DNA of 64,000 nucleotides from Plutella xylostella (taxonomy: Eukaryota > Arthropoda > Insecta > Lepidoptera > Plutellidae), in assembly GCF_932276165.1 (NCBI RefSeq), contig NC_063984.1, forward strand, positions 7,075,501-7,139,500, written 5' to 3'. The notes beneath the pieces are model-generated. The model was not told where the DNA came from and ran no database searches. It saw only the letters and a program-made list of their open reading frames with translations. Shown piece after piece: positions 27,001 through 38,816 of the stretch. The number at the start of each line of letters is the position of its first letter. Position 1 is the first letter of the stretch. Both the position numbers and the translations under genes were made by a program.

Positions 27001-30000
27001 ATTTTGAACTGCATCAGGCCCTCACTGTACCTCCAGAGTTCGTTAATTGATGCATCGACATCCGCTTGTCGATGCATCAATCTTCAGTCAATTTCCGCGA
27101 GGTAGCCAGAGGAGAGGTATGGCGTATAAAACTATGAAAGCAACAGTTTATAGGTTTGTAAAGCAATAGTTTTTTTAATACTATGGCTCATTAACTTGAG
27201 ATTACTCAGGTAAATGGGTATTTATTAGGATTCAGGAATTTTGAAGATGCACATTTTAATTTGTCCTGCCAATTAACTACCTTCAAAAAAAAACACGCAC
27301 TTACGCCTTGTACTAATGTACTCCCTTGCGGGGTAGGCAGAGGTGCATTGCTGCACCCACTTTTCGCCAGACCCACTTTAACTACCTTCACACATTTGAA
27401 TATGGTGTTGCTCCATTTCGACTTGATATAAGCACAAATACTTAAACATACTTTCGCATTACAAAATATCTTACTTATATGCATATTATAACGCTTTATT
27501 CAGACTTTTGCTGAAACTGTAGACAATGTTGAAGAAGCACAGAAGAACATATTGGAGAAGCTTTGAAAAACTAGCTTCGTAAAACTTCACAGTACTCACA
27601 CAACATTCACGATGAAGTCGTAGTCGACAGCCGACTGGTTGATGGTCAGGTAGGGGTCGCGGTCGAGGTCGATGCGCGGGCGCAGCAACACGGGGTACAA
27701 CAGCGCGGGCAGCGCGTGCGCCCCGGCCAGCCCCAGCAGCAGGGCGGCGCGCGCCAGCCCGCCCAGCGGGGAGACCCATAGTGCGCCGCATGCGATGCCG
27801 GCGCCCACCTGGAATGGAGGGGTGCTAAGGTTAAATGGCCTCCTGAAAAAAATATTCTCACGTTGCCGCACTGCCAGATTCATACCGGCCCTAAAATGAT
27901 ACCAGTTTGGTTTCTTTTTAAGTAAGTCGGTAAAATTATTTTCTGGGAGCGATTTATTTTAATTGAAAAGATATGGCTGCTGTTAAGTTTGATTATGCTC
28001 TCGCTGTAAGTAAGAGTTGTAAGTAAATAATGTTAATACTTATCGTAAAATGTGCATTATGATACCTATGCTAAGAAAATCAGGGCTGAAGATGATAGTA
28101 AACTATTATTGAGCATTTCTAACTTGATAAAGTATCGCCTGCGGTAGTGACTGCCACTTCACTTCAATTAGCACCTTTTCAATATCAGTTGCTCGAATGT
28201 TTCACACGCCACTGTTAAGTGATAATCTTTCTCCTCTAACTAATTGAGTGATGGTGAAAGCGGATAGAAATGGTACTCTTTACTTGGTGGCCTATTGGTA
28301 TTCTTGTGACTATCCCTACATTACCTAGCAAGCATGCACGGGCAAAAATCTCTTTATTATGCAGTTCGAAGGTATCGACGCGTGTTCAACTTCATATTTG
28401 ACAAAATATTAAATTTTATGTATGTATGTATATAAATACAAATTCAAAATAGGCGAGGACAGGCGAAGGGCTCTCCCTATAGTAGGCGATCAACCCGATG
28501 ATGTTTATTCATAAATGTATTTGACGAATTTGTCTGGTCCCTGGCTGGTGGAGGTGAAGTGTTCCCGTGTTACCTGGTAGTAGTAGGAGGGGTGCAGACA
28601 GCGGCGCGTGCCGGCGTGCGGCACAGATTATCAACACATAGAGACATTGCCTGGTCACTGGTGGTGATGTGTTACCTAGTAGTAGTAGGAAGTATTTTTC
28701 CAAGTTGCTGGCCCCTGGCTGGTGCTGGTTACCTGGTAGTAGTAGGAGGGGTGCAGACAGCGGCGCGCGCCGGCGTGCGGCAGAGACCCCTCCGCCAGCC
28801 CGTCGTCCAGCACCGCTTCGTAGTTGCCGCAGATTATCTGGACATAGAGACAATGCTTCAATAGTGATGAAGGATTATGCCTTGTTTCAGAGGTCCGGTA
28901 AAAGTAGTATGTGGTGTGTGCCCCGTTGGGCTTTACTTGACTCGGCTTAGCGGGGTACCTTCTGTGACCCCAGAAATTGGGATCAGAGGAGTTATTCAGT
29001 CAAAGTGCGTCAGTGGAAATGATATGTGATATAGATTGTAAATCAGGACACCAGTCATCAATAATAGTTAAAATAGTATCTGAAGTGTACGTAAATATAA
29101 AGTAATTAGTTCTTACCAGAGGAGTAATGTTAGCCGCGATGAACATGCCAATATTGAACAACCCACACGTTAATTTCCAGTATGGGCTTATTGTCTTTTT
29201 CTGAAAATAATAGCTTTCATCAATAATCGATTCCATCGAAACTGGTCGGAAGAATATTAGGGCAATCTCAGAGCCCTGATTCTCATATGTACAAAATTGA
29301 TACAATTTAGTCACAGTCTTACCATTATGAGAATCAGGGATCATCTATAAACCTGAGCCCTCATTTCTATGGTGCAACACTTTTTCACCGTGCCTCTGCT
29401 TATTATTTGCCAGTTTCAAATCTCTATCTATCGATAACTTTAGTCACTTTCATACTATTTTGACATAATATGAAAAGTTACAATCTGTCAAAATATTATT
29501 AAAGTAACTCTCCGCTATCGATAGATTGAGTTATTGAAACTGGCAGTAAGTATACAGACCTTATAAGCAGCATATCGGTAGCACACGTAGTAGATGACGT
29601 TGATGAGGCCGGTCTCCAGCACCAGGGCCAGGTAGAGAGCGTGCAGCGCCTGCGCGGGCGGCACGGCGAACCCCGCCAGCACCGCCACGGGCGGCAGCAG
29701 CAGCAGCGGCGGCGCCACACCCGCCTGGGAAACCAGGGGAGGTTAAGGCATGTTCTGGTTAGCGTGACGGTGACAAAAACTGGAGAGTTGTTGTCAGTCG
29801 TAGCTTTATAAAGTTAAGTTTTTATCATGGAAGTAGAAAAAAAGACTGAAGGAATCTCGCTAACTAAAAATTTAAGCACGCAAAGTAAGTCAGTTTCATT
29901 GTTACGACGAGCCCGTAGTAAGTAGAGTTGTTATTTCTGAATCCATAAAACGTTTATTTGCCGAGAAATCAGACACTATTATTATTCAATTTACAGTACT

Positions 30001-33000
30001 GTATTGTACAGGTCCGCGCTTCGGCAGCTAACAGGTTAAGTTTAGTAACCTGAGCTAAAGTTGGAAACCTAATAACGTTGAATAAATAAGCGTACTGTAA
30101 CATTGGGAGGACTGAAGACAGATTTTATGAAACAGCTAGCTAGCTAAATAGTTAAATTATTGTGTAAGTAAGTACTCTCAATAATGTAAGGTCTAAAACA
30201 AAAAATATCATGGTCGGAAACAAAAATCAGAAATAAATTAAATCAATTCAAACTGTAAGTACCTGCCTACTTACGTAAGATTATAAACAGGGGCAAAAAC
30301 ATTAGGCTGCCGGATCAAAATACTATTATGTACAGTTTCGATTCAAACAACTTGGTAGTTCTGAATTTGCCAGCTAATGCACTTTTGTACCTAGTCAAAC
30401 TAACAAGCACCCTGATCATTCCTTTAAAGATTGACAATCAGTACCTGCGGGCAGGCGTCGCGGCGCCGCGTCCAGGCCGCCTCGGCCTCCTCGGAGCGGA
30501 ACGTGAGGCAGAACGTGGTCGCATCCGCCAGCTCCCTGTCAACAACAACCAGTCAGGAGGGGCATGGTGAGGGGGACACACCTAAAGCTGCTTAGTTTCG
30601 CTAGTTTTTAGATTGGGTCTAGTTTTAAAGGTAATTTTTTTAAAGAGATCCTCATTTATAAGATTGAGTGTCTGGTTTTTGATGACCGGTCCGTTATAAG
30701 GAGATAGATCAGGAACATTTCAAATTGTAGTCACGTTTTTAAAGATTTTTTGTTTCGAAGCGCCTTAGCTTTTGTGAAAACAAAAGTTTATGAGACATAG
30801 GTAGGTACTTAAGTATTATTAAGATATAAGAAAAATTCACGTCATATAGTTAAATCGATCGGAATATTCCTAACTATATCCTTTCACAGATATCCAGTCA
30901 TCCTGAATTAAAACTTGTTTTGGGGAAGCTAGCGGGTTCTAAGATAGTATTATAGCTCCGTCGATGGAGGTGATGGCGCAAAAGCAGATAAATGACAGAA
31001 ACATGGACTCACTTGTCGTCATCGCGGTTGACCAACTCCTCCTCTAACATCTCAAGTATTTTCAGCTCTTCACTATCGTCCACCGATTCCTCTTGCGGTG
31101 ATAGAACCTAAGGATATTGTAAATACGAAGCGTTCATGTGAAAACTAGCGATCAAATGGGTTAATTATAAAATGATGCTATAGAGATACGAGTAATAATA
31201 AATGATTCATCTTTCATCTGATGGCATCCAGAAAAGCAACGGCACAGTTCGTGCCAAACAAAAGTAAAACGATCTAGGGCAGTATGCTCTAGTCTAGTGT
31301 CCTATTTATTTGAAGCGGAAGTGAGGAGGGCGGCGGTAGTGCACTCACCGAGTCCTCGTCGTCGTCGCGGAGGTCGGACAGGGTGTCGGGCTCGTCCCCC
31401 TCGCCCCCCGCGCCCCCCGCCCCTGCCCCCGCCGCCGCCTCCACCGCGCCCCTCTCCTCGCCACTCTGAAACTGGAAACAAAAGTAACAAAGCAATGTCG
31501 CGCCCGCTGTATCTCTCGTGAATGGTTGACAACTGCAGGGTAACTCTATAATGACGAAAAACGAACGAACGAGATCTGTTGTGCACTCGGCACGTTTAAT
31601 AGAGTTGTGGCTCGTTCGTTCGGCTACTTCGTCTTAGAGAGTGACCCCCTTGAAACTTACAGGTTTGAGCACGCGTACGATGAAGTACGTCTTGATGCCG
31701 GCCTGGCGCAGCATCTCCTCGCGCCGCTCGCCGTGCGCCGGCTCCACCTCGAAGTCGTCGTTCAGGTAGCCCAGCGTCACTTCCGAGACGTGCACTCGTC
31801 TACAAAAAATACCAAACTAACAAATCCAGTCTTATGAAATACATATTAATACAATCACGAGCAATGAAAAAGTTCCACTTAGAAAATGTCACCAAATGAC
31901 CTCAATTTTAAAAACTTGAATTATGAATTTGATGAAAATATTTGCGTTTTGAGTTGGAAATATTCTGATGCGCTGTTAAGTATACTTATTTCAATATGGC
32001 AGACGAGATGGAATCATTAAGCTATTATTTACAGTTTAGGAGTAATTTGGTGCTATTGTCACTATCACTATTTCTCTTTTCTCGCGATTTCACAATCGAA
32101 TAATACAGTCGTCATTCATACCCGGCCTTCCCACTGCTCTCCATCTTGTTGGCGAGCTCGACGTCGCGCGAGTACACGTCGAACTGCCACTGGCGCTGGC
32201 CCAGCACGCCCGCCAGCACCGCGCCCGTGTGGATGCCCACTCGCATGTCCACCGGCGAGTTGGTTGTTTGCTGCACGTATCTATACGCATGACAATCATC
32301 TATTTACTAAACGCAATGCCATGAGGTATTACACCTGGTAGGTGACTGTCTAAGGAATTCATCGTTGGCTCATCGGTGAGTTAAGGATTACTTTTCAGCC
32401 ATAGTACAGTCAGCTGTATAAGTAGCTATACACTTTTGTACCTTGTCAAACTACCAACTAAACAAAAATTCAATGTTTGAAACAGGCAGTTATTAAGTTT
32501 GACATGGTTCAAAAGTATATAATAGCTACCTATGCAGCTGACTGTACCTACATAATTTGGCTACAAAATAAAACGGTCGGTCCCTATAAGTAAAACATAT
32601 CATCGCATAATATAGACTTATCCACCTTGTCACACGCTATGGAATTATGAAATTTAATGCAAAGTCGTGCACGTAAGTGACAGTGATACGTACTTTATAG
32701 CCTTGACCATGGACAAGCCCATGTGGACACAGAGCACGGCGTGATCCGGCCGCTCGACCGGCGCCCCGCTGATGCAGTAGTAACAATCGCCGAGAATCTT
32801 TATCCGGAGCTGCTGGTATTTCTACAATACACAAAGGAAAACACAAATAGCGTCAGCAGATTTCTCTACAGGAAAATTTCCTTTACATGGAAAGTTTTGA
32901 ATATTGAATGAACATTGTTGCTCAGATATAATGAAGCACAATATCTGAACATCGGAAAACTTACAAAGTTTGAAGTTGGCACTAATTAGCGGTGTATCGA

Positions 33001-36000
33001 ATGTTGTTAGTAGTTACCTCGGCCAGGCGGTCGAAGCGCGCGAACAGCTCGTTCAAGATGGCCACCAGGTCCTGCGCCGAGTACGTCGACGAGATCGCCG
33101 TGAACCCGACGATGTCGGCGTACAGAATACTGTCGACCAACAAACGTGTCAGCTCGGCGAAAACTAATAAAAACTCTACGCGTATATGAAATTATACAAC
33201 TTTCCCTGCTGAACTGACCTATCCACATACGGAAAAGTTTCAGGAATTTAGAACACGGAAAACTGTACGATAGTTTAGTTAAAGTTTCGTACATTCGGCT
33301 ATTATTTTGTTGTGAAAGTATACTGATGCTCGGAAAATGGAAATAGTTGCTAAGAGTAGTCAGATAGCCTATAACAGAATACGTAATAGACGTCGAGCAG
33401 ATGATCATTAGGTTGACTTTGATAAGTAAATAAGTCGGTACCGTTATTAAGTGGACGCATGGTAGAGACGCATTAAGCTGTTTCAGCTTAGGAGTGTCTG
33501 TGTATGTATCTAATGCCTATAGCTTAGTGGAAAGCTCTCCGAGACCATTAGTAACAGGCTAACAGCGTCAAATGATAATGCCTCAGTATTCACCTCAGGA
33601 TATTAAACTATCAAGACCTACGGGCAAACCTATGTATCATTTTGGAAACAAAATAAACGGAGCTGGAAACATAAATCTGCCTGTCATCCAGTACAAATAT
33701 ACGGTAATAGATCAAAGTAAGTAGGTAAAGCTGTCTCTGACGCATTCGTCAATAAAAAATATTTATGAATGTGAACAAACACACACTAACATTGTCTGGG
33801 CACTTCTGTTCCAACATAATGTAAGAACTAAGTACGTACAGTAGATATTGTCGCCCACGGCGTTTACTTATTGATTTAGTTAAAATAAACTGTTCTATAT
33901 TGAGAAGTTATGTTTGCTTTGAATATTTTATTGAAGCGAAATATGTCAGCGGCAGTAGCGTCAGTACCTGACATTCTCATGCCGGGACATGTAGATCTTC
34001 TTGAACTGCGTGTCGATGAGGCCCAAGTCCTTCCGCATCTGGACTGCGACATGCTCCGGTAGCACGGACAGTAACAACCGCTCCTGCACACAAAAACATA
34101 ACATAATCACATGCAAAACAATTTAGACTCTTATGTAATTACGAGAAATTATATAACTACCTACTATTCTTTATTCAAAAAAATTTGACCTTTGATTCGC
34201 GCTGCGGTTCGTCTAGTTTATTAATAGTTTGCGAACGTATGCATAAGCTCATATATACAGCATTTTGCCGGCATGACCTACATCAATGTTAAACTTTTGC
34301 TGAAATTCTATTGCTCCGCAATATTTGCCTGCTATGCTCGCTCTATGCGTTCGAGCTGCAAGTTCACTGCACTGGTATAGGACGGTTATAGGTAGATATT
34401 GTGTATATGACACATTTAGATAAAAAAAATCATAGGTTATGAAAAGTGGCTTTTTATTGAATAATTACGAACGTAATAACTAACTAGGCACTTACTAAGT
34501 AGATACAATACCGCAACTGGGAATGTCGCATGTGTCAGTTCCTGTATGTGTAGGCACTTTATCTTACTTGTGAGTCTTGTGACAGGCCTGTGTCACTCCG
34601 CGCGTGGGCGGCGCAGGCGCCAGCCTTATTCTGTGCTTGTGATTTCATTGATTGGTACGAAACGGTGGTGGCGGCATTTTCTCCAACTGCGCTACAAGCA
34701 CCAGCCTACTCTCATTAAACTTGTGACTATAATCTACAGCTTACCTACCTGCTCTTTGCTCTGCTGCTCGATGGTGAGCTTGTCCCCGAGGCTGCGCTTG
34801 GTCTCCTGGAACGAGCAGCGCTGCTGGCGCTCCGCCACCGCGTAGGCTGTGGCCCCCAGGAGTGACGCCCCCAGGAGAAGGGTGAAGTTTGCCGCCTCCT
34901 AAGTAGAAATGATGCAGTTTCTATGGAGTTTCTTATGTGAATCTAAATAACTAATTTCTATCTGTTTTTTTTTAAGAAACAAAAATAGCTAGCATAACCG
35001 TAATTTTAACGTAAAGCTCACTAGAGCAAGTAAACTTTCAGCGACTAACACTTGGCATAGACCAAGATTTGCCACTTGGTGTGAAAAGATTAGCCAGTCG
35101 CTGAACTAGCGCTAAAAGTATAATAAAAGTAGAGTATATAGATAGGTACATTCACTCGGGGAGGCTCGCATACTGAGTGCTTTCATAAAACTATAAGTAT
35201 AGTTTTTCCTTGCTAAAATTAAATTTGGTGCCTTCAGATTTCAGATTCGACATCACTGTGTCACTATAAATCACTCTATTTGATATTATATTATACGCAC
35301 ATGATTTTCAGTGAGTTTGATTTGTTCTCATAGATAAACGTAAAACAAAATCAATATATTTTTATGATGCAATAAGAAACACTGAAATTGTCTGCGTAAT
35401 ACGATGATACTTACTGGGAATGTTTATTTAGAAAATGATATTAAAATCTGTTGCTTGGAATATCAGAGGTTTAATACGCTGGATTAACAAATATAAGTAA
35501 ATTTTATACACACATACATAATATATTATCCCAGATTTACTAAGAATTACTACTACTTTACATTTTAGGGCTAAGTGAAAAAAAACAAATTTTATCAAAA
35601 ACTGTTCAGTGGTTTTTACGTGAAAGAGTAATCAGCTGACTATCAAGTAGGAAGGTACAGATACATAGGTTACAGGTCAAGGCTTTTCGCCATAAACACC
35701 TATAATTATATTTTATAATGTGTTTGGGTTTTCGTGTATGTTTAATAATTAATAACAATAACGTTCATTAGATTTTGAAAGCTTGCGCCTAAAATCAAAA
35801 CCTGGTAAATTGGAGCTTAAGGTTTAGAATCTCTATGATGCCGACGTTATCCCGGATTAACATTTAACGTTGACTTTATAAAGTGGTTCAGCTTGGGCAG
35901 GTATGATGCGCCTTAACTAAATTAAATGCTTAGTCGCCCCAGGATCTTCGGGAAAATTGTGAAACAATGGCACGATCCAACAGAGCCTCCAAAAGTTGTT

Positions 36001-38816
36001 TTGAATTTTGATACAACACTATACACTTTTAAAAAGAAAATGCCTTGAAAATAGTTGAATAAAACCTACGCCATCCAGGCAGTTTTCACCCATCGTACGG
36101 CGTAGGTACGCTCAAAGGCATAGCAAATAGAGCTCGTGGTTATAGACTCAAAGAAGAAAAAAACCCTTTGCAATATACAGTGACGTGGGATGGTGTTTTC
36201 CAACGGGCTTCCAGCGCCCAAACTCAAAGGCAAAGCTTTCAAAGGCATATGTCAAAAAATATTTGTAGGAAAACACCACTCTCATGTTCCACGTAAAATT
36301 CTATACGAATACGCGGCTACCTAAGTATCAATATAGGCTCGTATAAATCGTCGACATAAAACTCGTATCCCCTATAAATACGATCTTGATGTATTTCTAA
36401 ATTGAGGTAGAGAAGCAGAGTTTGCGTTTGACAGGTGATCAGCCGTCTACTCGTATGTCCTAACTACTCCTAACTATGAACAAACTTGATAACTCAATTT
36501 ATTAACACAATAATAGATGAAACTTCTACCAGTAGCCCAAAGGGGCAGTTTGATCAAATTAAGTATACTGACTGATGCTTCTAATAAGGGACGATGAAAT
36601 GCATATTTGTAATAGAGCGCAACTTGACATCAATCTGAGCCTCAAGTGGAAACTTGAAAGTCATACTCTCTACGTACAGTAACTTGCATAGCTAGCAAAG
36701 CTAGCTAGTAGCTAAGTAGGTAGGTACGAAGCTTTTGCCTACGACTGCCTACAAGCTTCGATATAAAAGCTTGTTTTATCAAAGAGTCTTGTCAATTTTC
36801 AGATTCGTATGTAACTATATATAAACTAATAAGGGTATAGCTACCGTGGTATATAGCGACCCTCCGTTGGACGACAACGTGAAAGAACGACAAACAAATA
36901 CACACACTTTTGTGCTTTCATGCTGAAATAACATGTAAACACTGGTATTTTATCGATTCTACCATTCTGATGTGTCTTTTTGTAACTAAAATAATATTTG
37001 GGTGACTAGTGTAACTACTATTCCCCCTTTAATTACCTACGTACACGTTATGGGTTTGTGTTTACTTATCCGTTTTTTTACCCCATGTTTTATTGTTCAC
37101 ATAGGTATGTAGTATGGGGAATATAATATTCATGGCTTGGCTTTAAATATGGGCAAATATTTGGTCATTCCTCGAAGTTTGAAAAATACGTCATGTCACA
37201 GAATAATAACTACTTAGTACCTGGTCATGTCTACTTGCTATGGAAAGAGCTAAGCCTGAAGTCTCTCTGAAAAATCACATCAGAAACTCATAAAATGTAT
37301 AAACAGAAAACCGACATTTATCGCTTATCCGACAACCGACCGATATTTAAAATCTATAAGCTGTAGTGACAGTGGGTCGGACATATTTGCTGAATAGCAG
37401 ACAAGGTCTAGACAAACCACGTACTGGCAAATGAACGTAGACGATAGTGGTTGGAAGAAAAGGGCCGAGAACTGAGTGTTGTGGAACTCGGGACTGCACT
37501 GAACTGGGAGATGCCTTTGCCTGTGAACGATTGCAGGATGATAATGATACACTCACGGGCAAAGAAAAAGTTCCATTCAGAAAAGCATCAATTAACTCCT
37601 GAACGGAAAAAAACTAACTTAATGACGCCTCATATATTATGTATTTAACTACATTTAACGGTGCATCAGAATATAAACAACTAAAAACGTAAACATTTTG
37701 TTCAAATTTTCTATTAAAAGTTAAAAAAAATTGGGGCTATTTGGAGTCTGTATTTTGTAAGTGGAACTGTTTCGTTGCACGTGAGTATATTAGGTATATA
37801 GATTTAAAATATAAATTAAAGTTTTATCCTGAAATGCGCCAGCCCTGTGAAAAGGTAATTTCTACCGATATTTCTGTGATTCACATAACATTCTCTTACA
37901 GGCAATACGTATCTACCTAATACCTATAGCTATAGACATTTCCCGAGCTCGGCTCGCTGGGCTGATCCACCGCCAACGAAGGTTTACTATGCATATTTAA
38001 TGTGTTTCGTGATTTAATTTGTCTTCATTGTACCTACTCCTCAAATAAAGCGTTTAATTTCACTAAATATGTAAGAAGTTCCAAAAACAAAAGATACCTG
38101 AACGACGATGTTATAAACGGACAAAATTACTTAACTATAAAACTCTTATAAGTTATGAAAGGCTAGCCAGACAGATATTCATCAAACGTTCATAACCATC
38201 CCATCGCTGACATTATCTCTGAACCCAAAAAGCTCTGCCAAAAAGGATTGGGGGCAAACGATTACGTCTTATTTAGGTAAATAATCCTTACCTGGTAAGC
38301 AAAATCTTCGGGTAATCTTCCTTTTCTGCACGCATTATAGTACTGGCACAAGACGAATCCTATCAAAGTGATGACGCTGTAGGAGATGAGCACCATGAAG
38401 TGGAAGGGCAGCGCGGCCAGCGTGAGGTACTGCAGCAGCACGGCCCAGCCCAGCATCTCGTTGTAGGAGTCGCCCGCGCGCACTACGGCCGCCGACAGCA
38501 CCTGCATCCACAGCAGCAGCCAGGCCACGTGCGCCACGAGCCGGCGGCCCATGCCCACGGCCGCGTGCGACGCCAGCAGCACCAGCACCAGCGCCAGCTC
38601 CAGCAGCGAGCTGGCGGCCGCGCCCGGCACGTCGCGCGTGCCCGGCACCAGCAGCTCCCACACGTGCATGAGCACGCCGCACGCCAGCACGCGCGGCACG
38701 GCGCGCTGCCGCTGCCGCGAGGTGTACATGGAGTACAGGCGCTCGTCCCGCTCCGCCGCGAAGCCCCACGGCGGCGCCACCAGCCACCAGTCCCGCACCG
38801 TCCGCAGCGTCTCCAT
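21004..38816 (-). CDS. Ac3: Transmembrane adenylyl cyclase, Ac3/DAC39E type, 21 exons
   Basis: Plasma-membrane enzyme making cAMP from ATP under G-protein control. Exons in order: 38292-38816, 34749-34898, 33968-34083, 33018-33129, 32694-32821, 32122-32280, 31661-31799, 31349-31465, 31013-31107, 30445-30535, 29560-29724, 29117-29200, 28733-28837, 27600-27808, 26644-26719, 25645-25867, 25037-25119, 24850-24948, 24015-24263, 23471-23632, 21004-21108. All phases agree, giving 1063 aa. M1 helices lie in residues 1-205. C1 is about 226-440 with metal aspartates D269 (LYADIVGFT) and D313 (ILGDCYY). A Gly/Ala/acidic C1b linker follows, then M2 helices in about 545-757. C2 is about 775-1013 with K873, D953 and N960/R964 (NTVNVASR). 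The ATG at 38816 is the first in-frame ATG. Subtype assignment is from recalled motifs (GAPxERPDHAVLCVHMGLSM; DVYSRDVELANKMESSG). The alternative is another insect cyclase class. Confidence 0.92.
21751..21885. repeat. Segmental duplicate, copy 1 (pairs with 23345-23445)
   Basis: Shares ACTAGACCAGCTC, TGTTTGTCGCTGGCACAATA, CTCAATGAC and a T-rich run with 23345-23445, in the same order and orientation. The two copies bracket the LINE fragment at 21944-23280 inside the last Ac3 intron. Confidence 0.75.
21944..23280 (-). mobile_element. LINE 3' fragment in the last Ac3 intron
   Basis: A 236-codon open frame (22562-23272, minus) encodes the end of a non-LTR reverse transcriptase: the thumb-side segment with NSKKTKCIKF, VFLGMTIDSKLQWGPHI and a YGILLWG motif. 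There is no YADD active site, so it is 5'-truncated. The 3' end at 21944-21970 reads as TTTGAC repeats preceded by AATAAAAAAA on the minus strand, a LINE tail. The stretch 22215-22460 between frame and tail ends in an A-rich run on the plus strand and may hold a separate small insertion. The clade is not determined; Jockey-like is likely. Confidence 0.8.
23345..23445. repeat. Segmental duplicate, copy 2
   Basis: Copy of 21751-21885 (shared TGTTTGTCGCTGGCACAATA). It lies immediately downstream, in Ac3 sense, of the exon 23471-23632. Confidence 0.75.
24425..24490 (-). repeat. SINE family 2 fragment in an Ac3 intron
   Basis: Contains GCAGGTTTCCTTCACCGTAA and GAGCGATGGTATACATTGTA, matching the body of the SINE at 14940-15280 in the same orientation. 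Both head and tail are missing. Confidence 0.65.
27047..27080. repeat. Perfect 14-bp hairpin in an Ac3 intron
   Basis: TTGATGCATCGACA (27047-27060), a six-base loop TCCGCT, then the exact reverse complement at 27067-27080. No TSD or longer element boundary was identified. It may be the core of a decayed MITE. Confidence 0.7.
27303..27370 (-). repeat. Family 1 SINE tail fragment in an Ac3 intron
   Basis: Reverse complement of the 3' body of the SINE at 13184-13432, sharing CTACCCCGCAAGGGAG and GTGGGTGCAGCAATGCACC. The tRNA-like head is absent. Confidence 0.75.
28556..28700 (-). pseudogene. Decayed partial copies of Ac3 exon 28733-28837
   Basis: About 28573-28652 repeats both ends of the neighbouring exon: the donor-side ACCTGGTAGTAGTAGGAGGG with the GCAGACAGCGGCGCG stretch, and the acceptor-side AGATTATC...ACATAGAGAC. 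About 45 bp of the exon interior are deleted. A third, shorter copy of the donor side (ACCTAGTAGTAGTAGGA) is at about 28675-28691. The deletion and sequence changes make these unlikely to encode functional exons, although the donor GT is preserved in each. Confidence 0.75.
29408..29548. mobile_element. Short TIR element in an Ac3 intron
   Basis: Left GCCAGTTTCAAATCTCTATC with TATCGATA. Right: the reverse complement of GCCAGTTTCAATAACTCAAT with TATCGATAG. About 140 bp, non-coding, ending 12 bp from the splice donor of exon 29560-29724. A separate short inverted repeat (CCTGATTCTCAT / ATGAGAATCAGG) lies at about 29275-29339. Confidence 0.6.
31543..31648. mobile_element. MITE (family B, copy 1) abutting an Ac3 splice donor
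   Basis: CTCTATAATGACGAAAAACG with GAACGAACGAG on the left faces CTCGTTCGTTCGG and CTTCGTCTTAGAGAG on the right. Its right end is about 12 bp from the end of exon 31661-31799. A family copy lies at 44131-44258. Confidence 0.65.
31855..31985. repeat. Fragment related to MITE family A in an Ac3 intron
   Basis: GAGCAATGAAAAAGTTCCAC matches the subterminal part of the MITEs at 11138-11371 and 37550-37786 (GGCAAAGAAAAAGTTCCA). The right end is lost. Confidence 0.4.
32407..32544. mobile_element. TA-flanked MITE with about 48-bp TIRs in an Ac3 intron
   Basis: Left arm CAGTCAGCTGTATAAGTAGC continuing to TTGTCAAAC. The right arm is its near-perfect reverse complement ending CAGCTGACTG at 32544. TA lies directly outside both ends. 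Length 138 bp, so almost the whole element is arms. A similar fragment (CACTTTTGTACC) is at about 30380-30400. Confidence 0.85.
34899..38291 (-). other. Ac3 intron 1 (3.4 kb)
   Basis: AT-rich intron between the M1 exon and the exon encoding the last M1 helix. It contains the MITE at 37550-37786 and a weak inverted repeat at about 35038-35105 (CAGCGACTAACACTT / AGCCAGTCGCTG). Nothing else was recognised. Confidence 0.6.
37550..37786. mobile_element. TA-flanked MITE (family A, copy 2) in Ac3 intron 1
   Basis: CACTCACGGGCAAAGAAAAA on the left, with inverse GTTGCACGTGAGT on the right. It shares CTTAATGACGCC and the overall layout with the copy at 11138-11371. About 237 bp. Confidence 0.75.
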
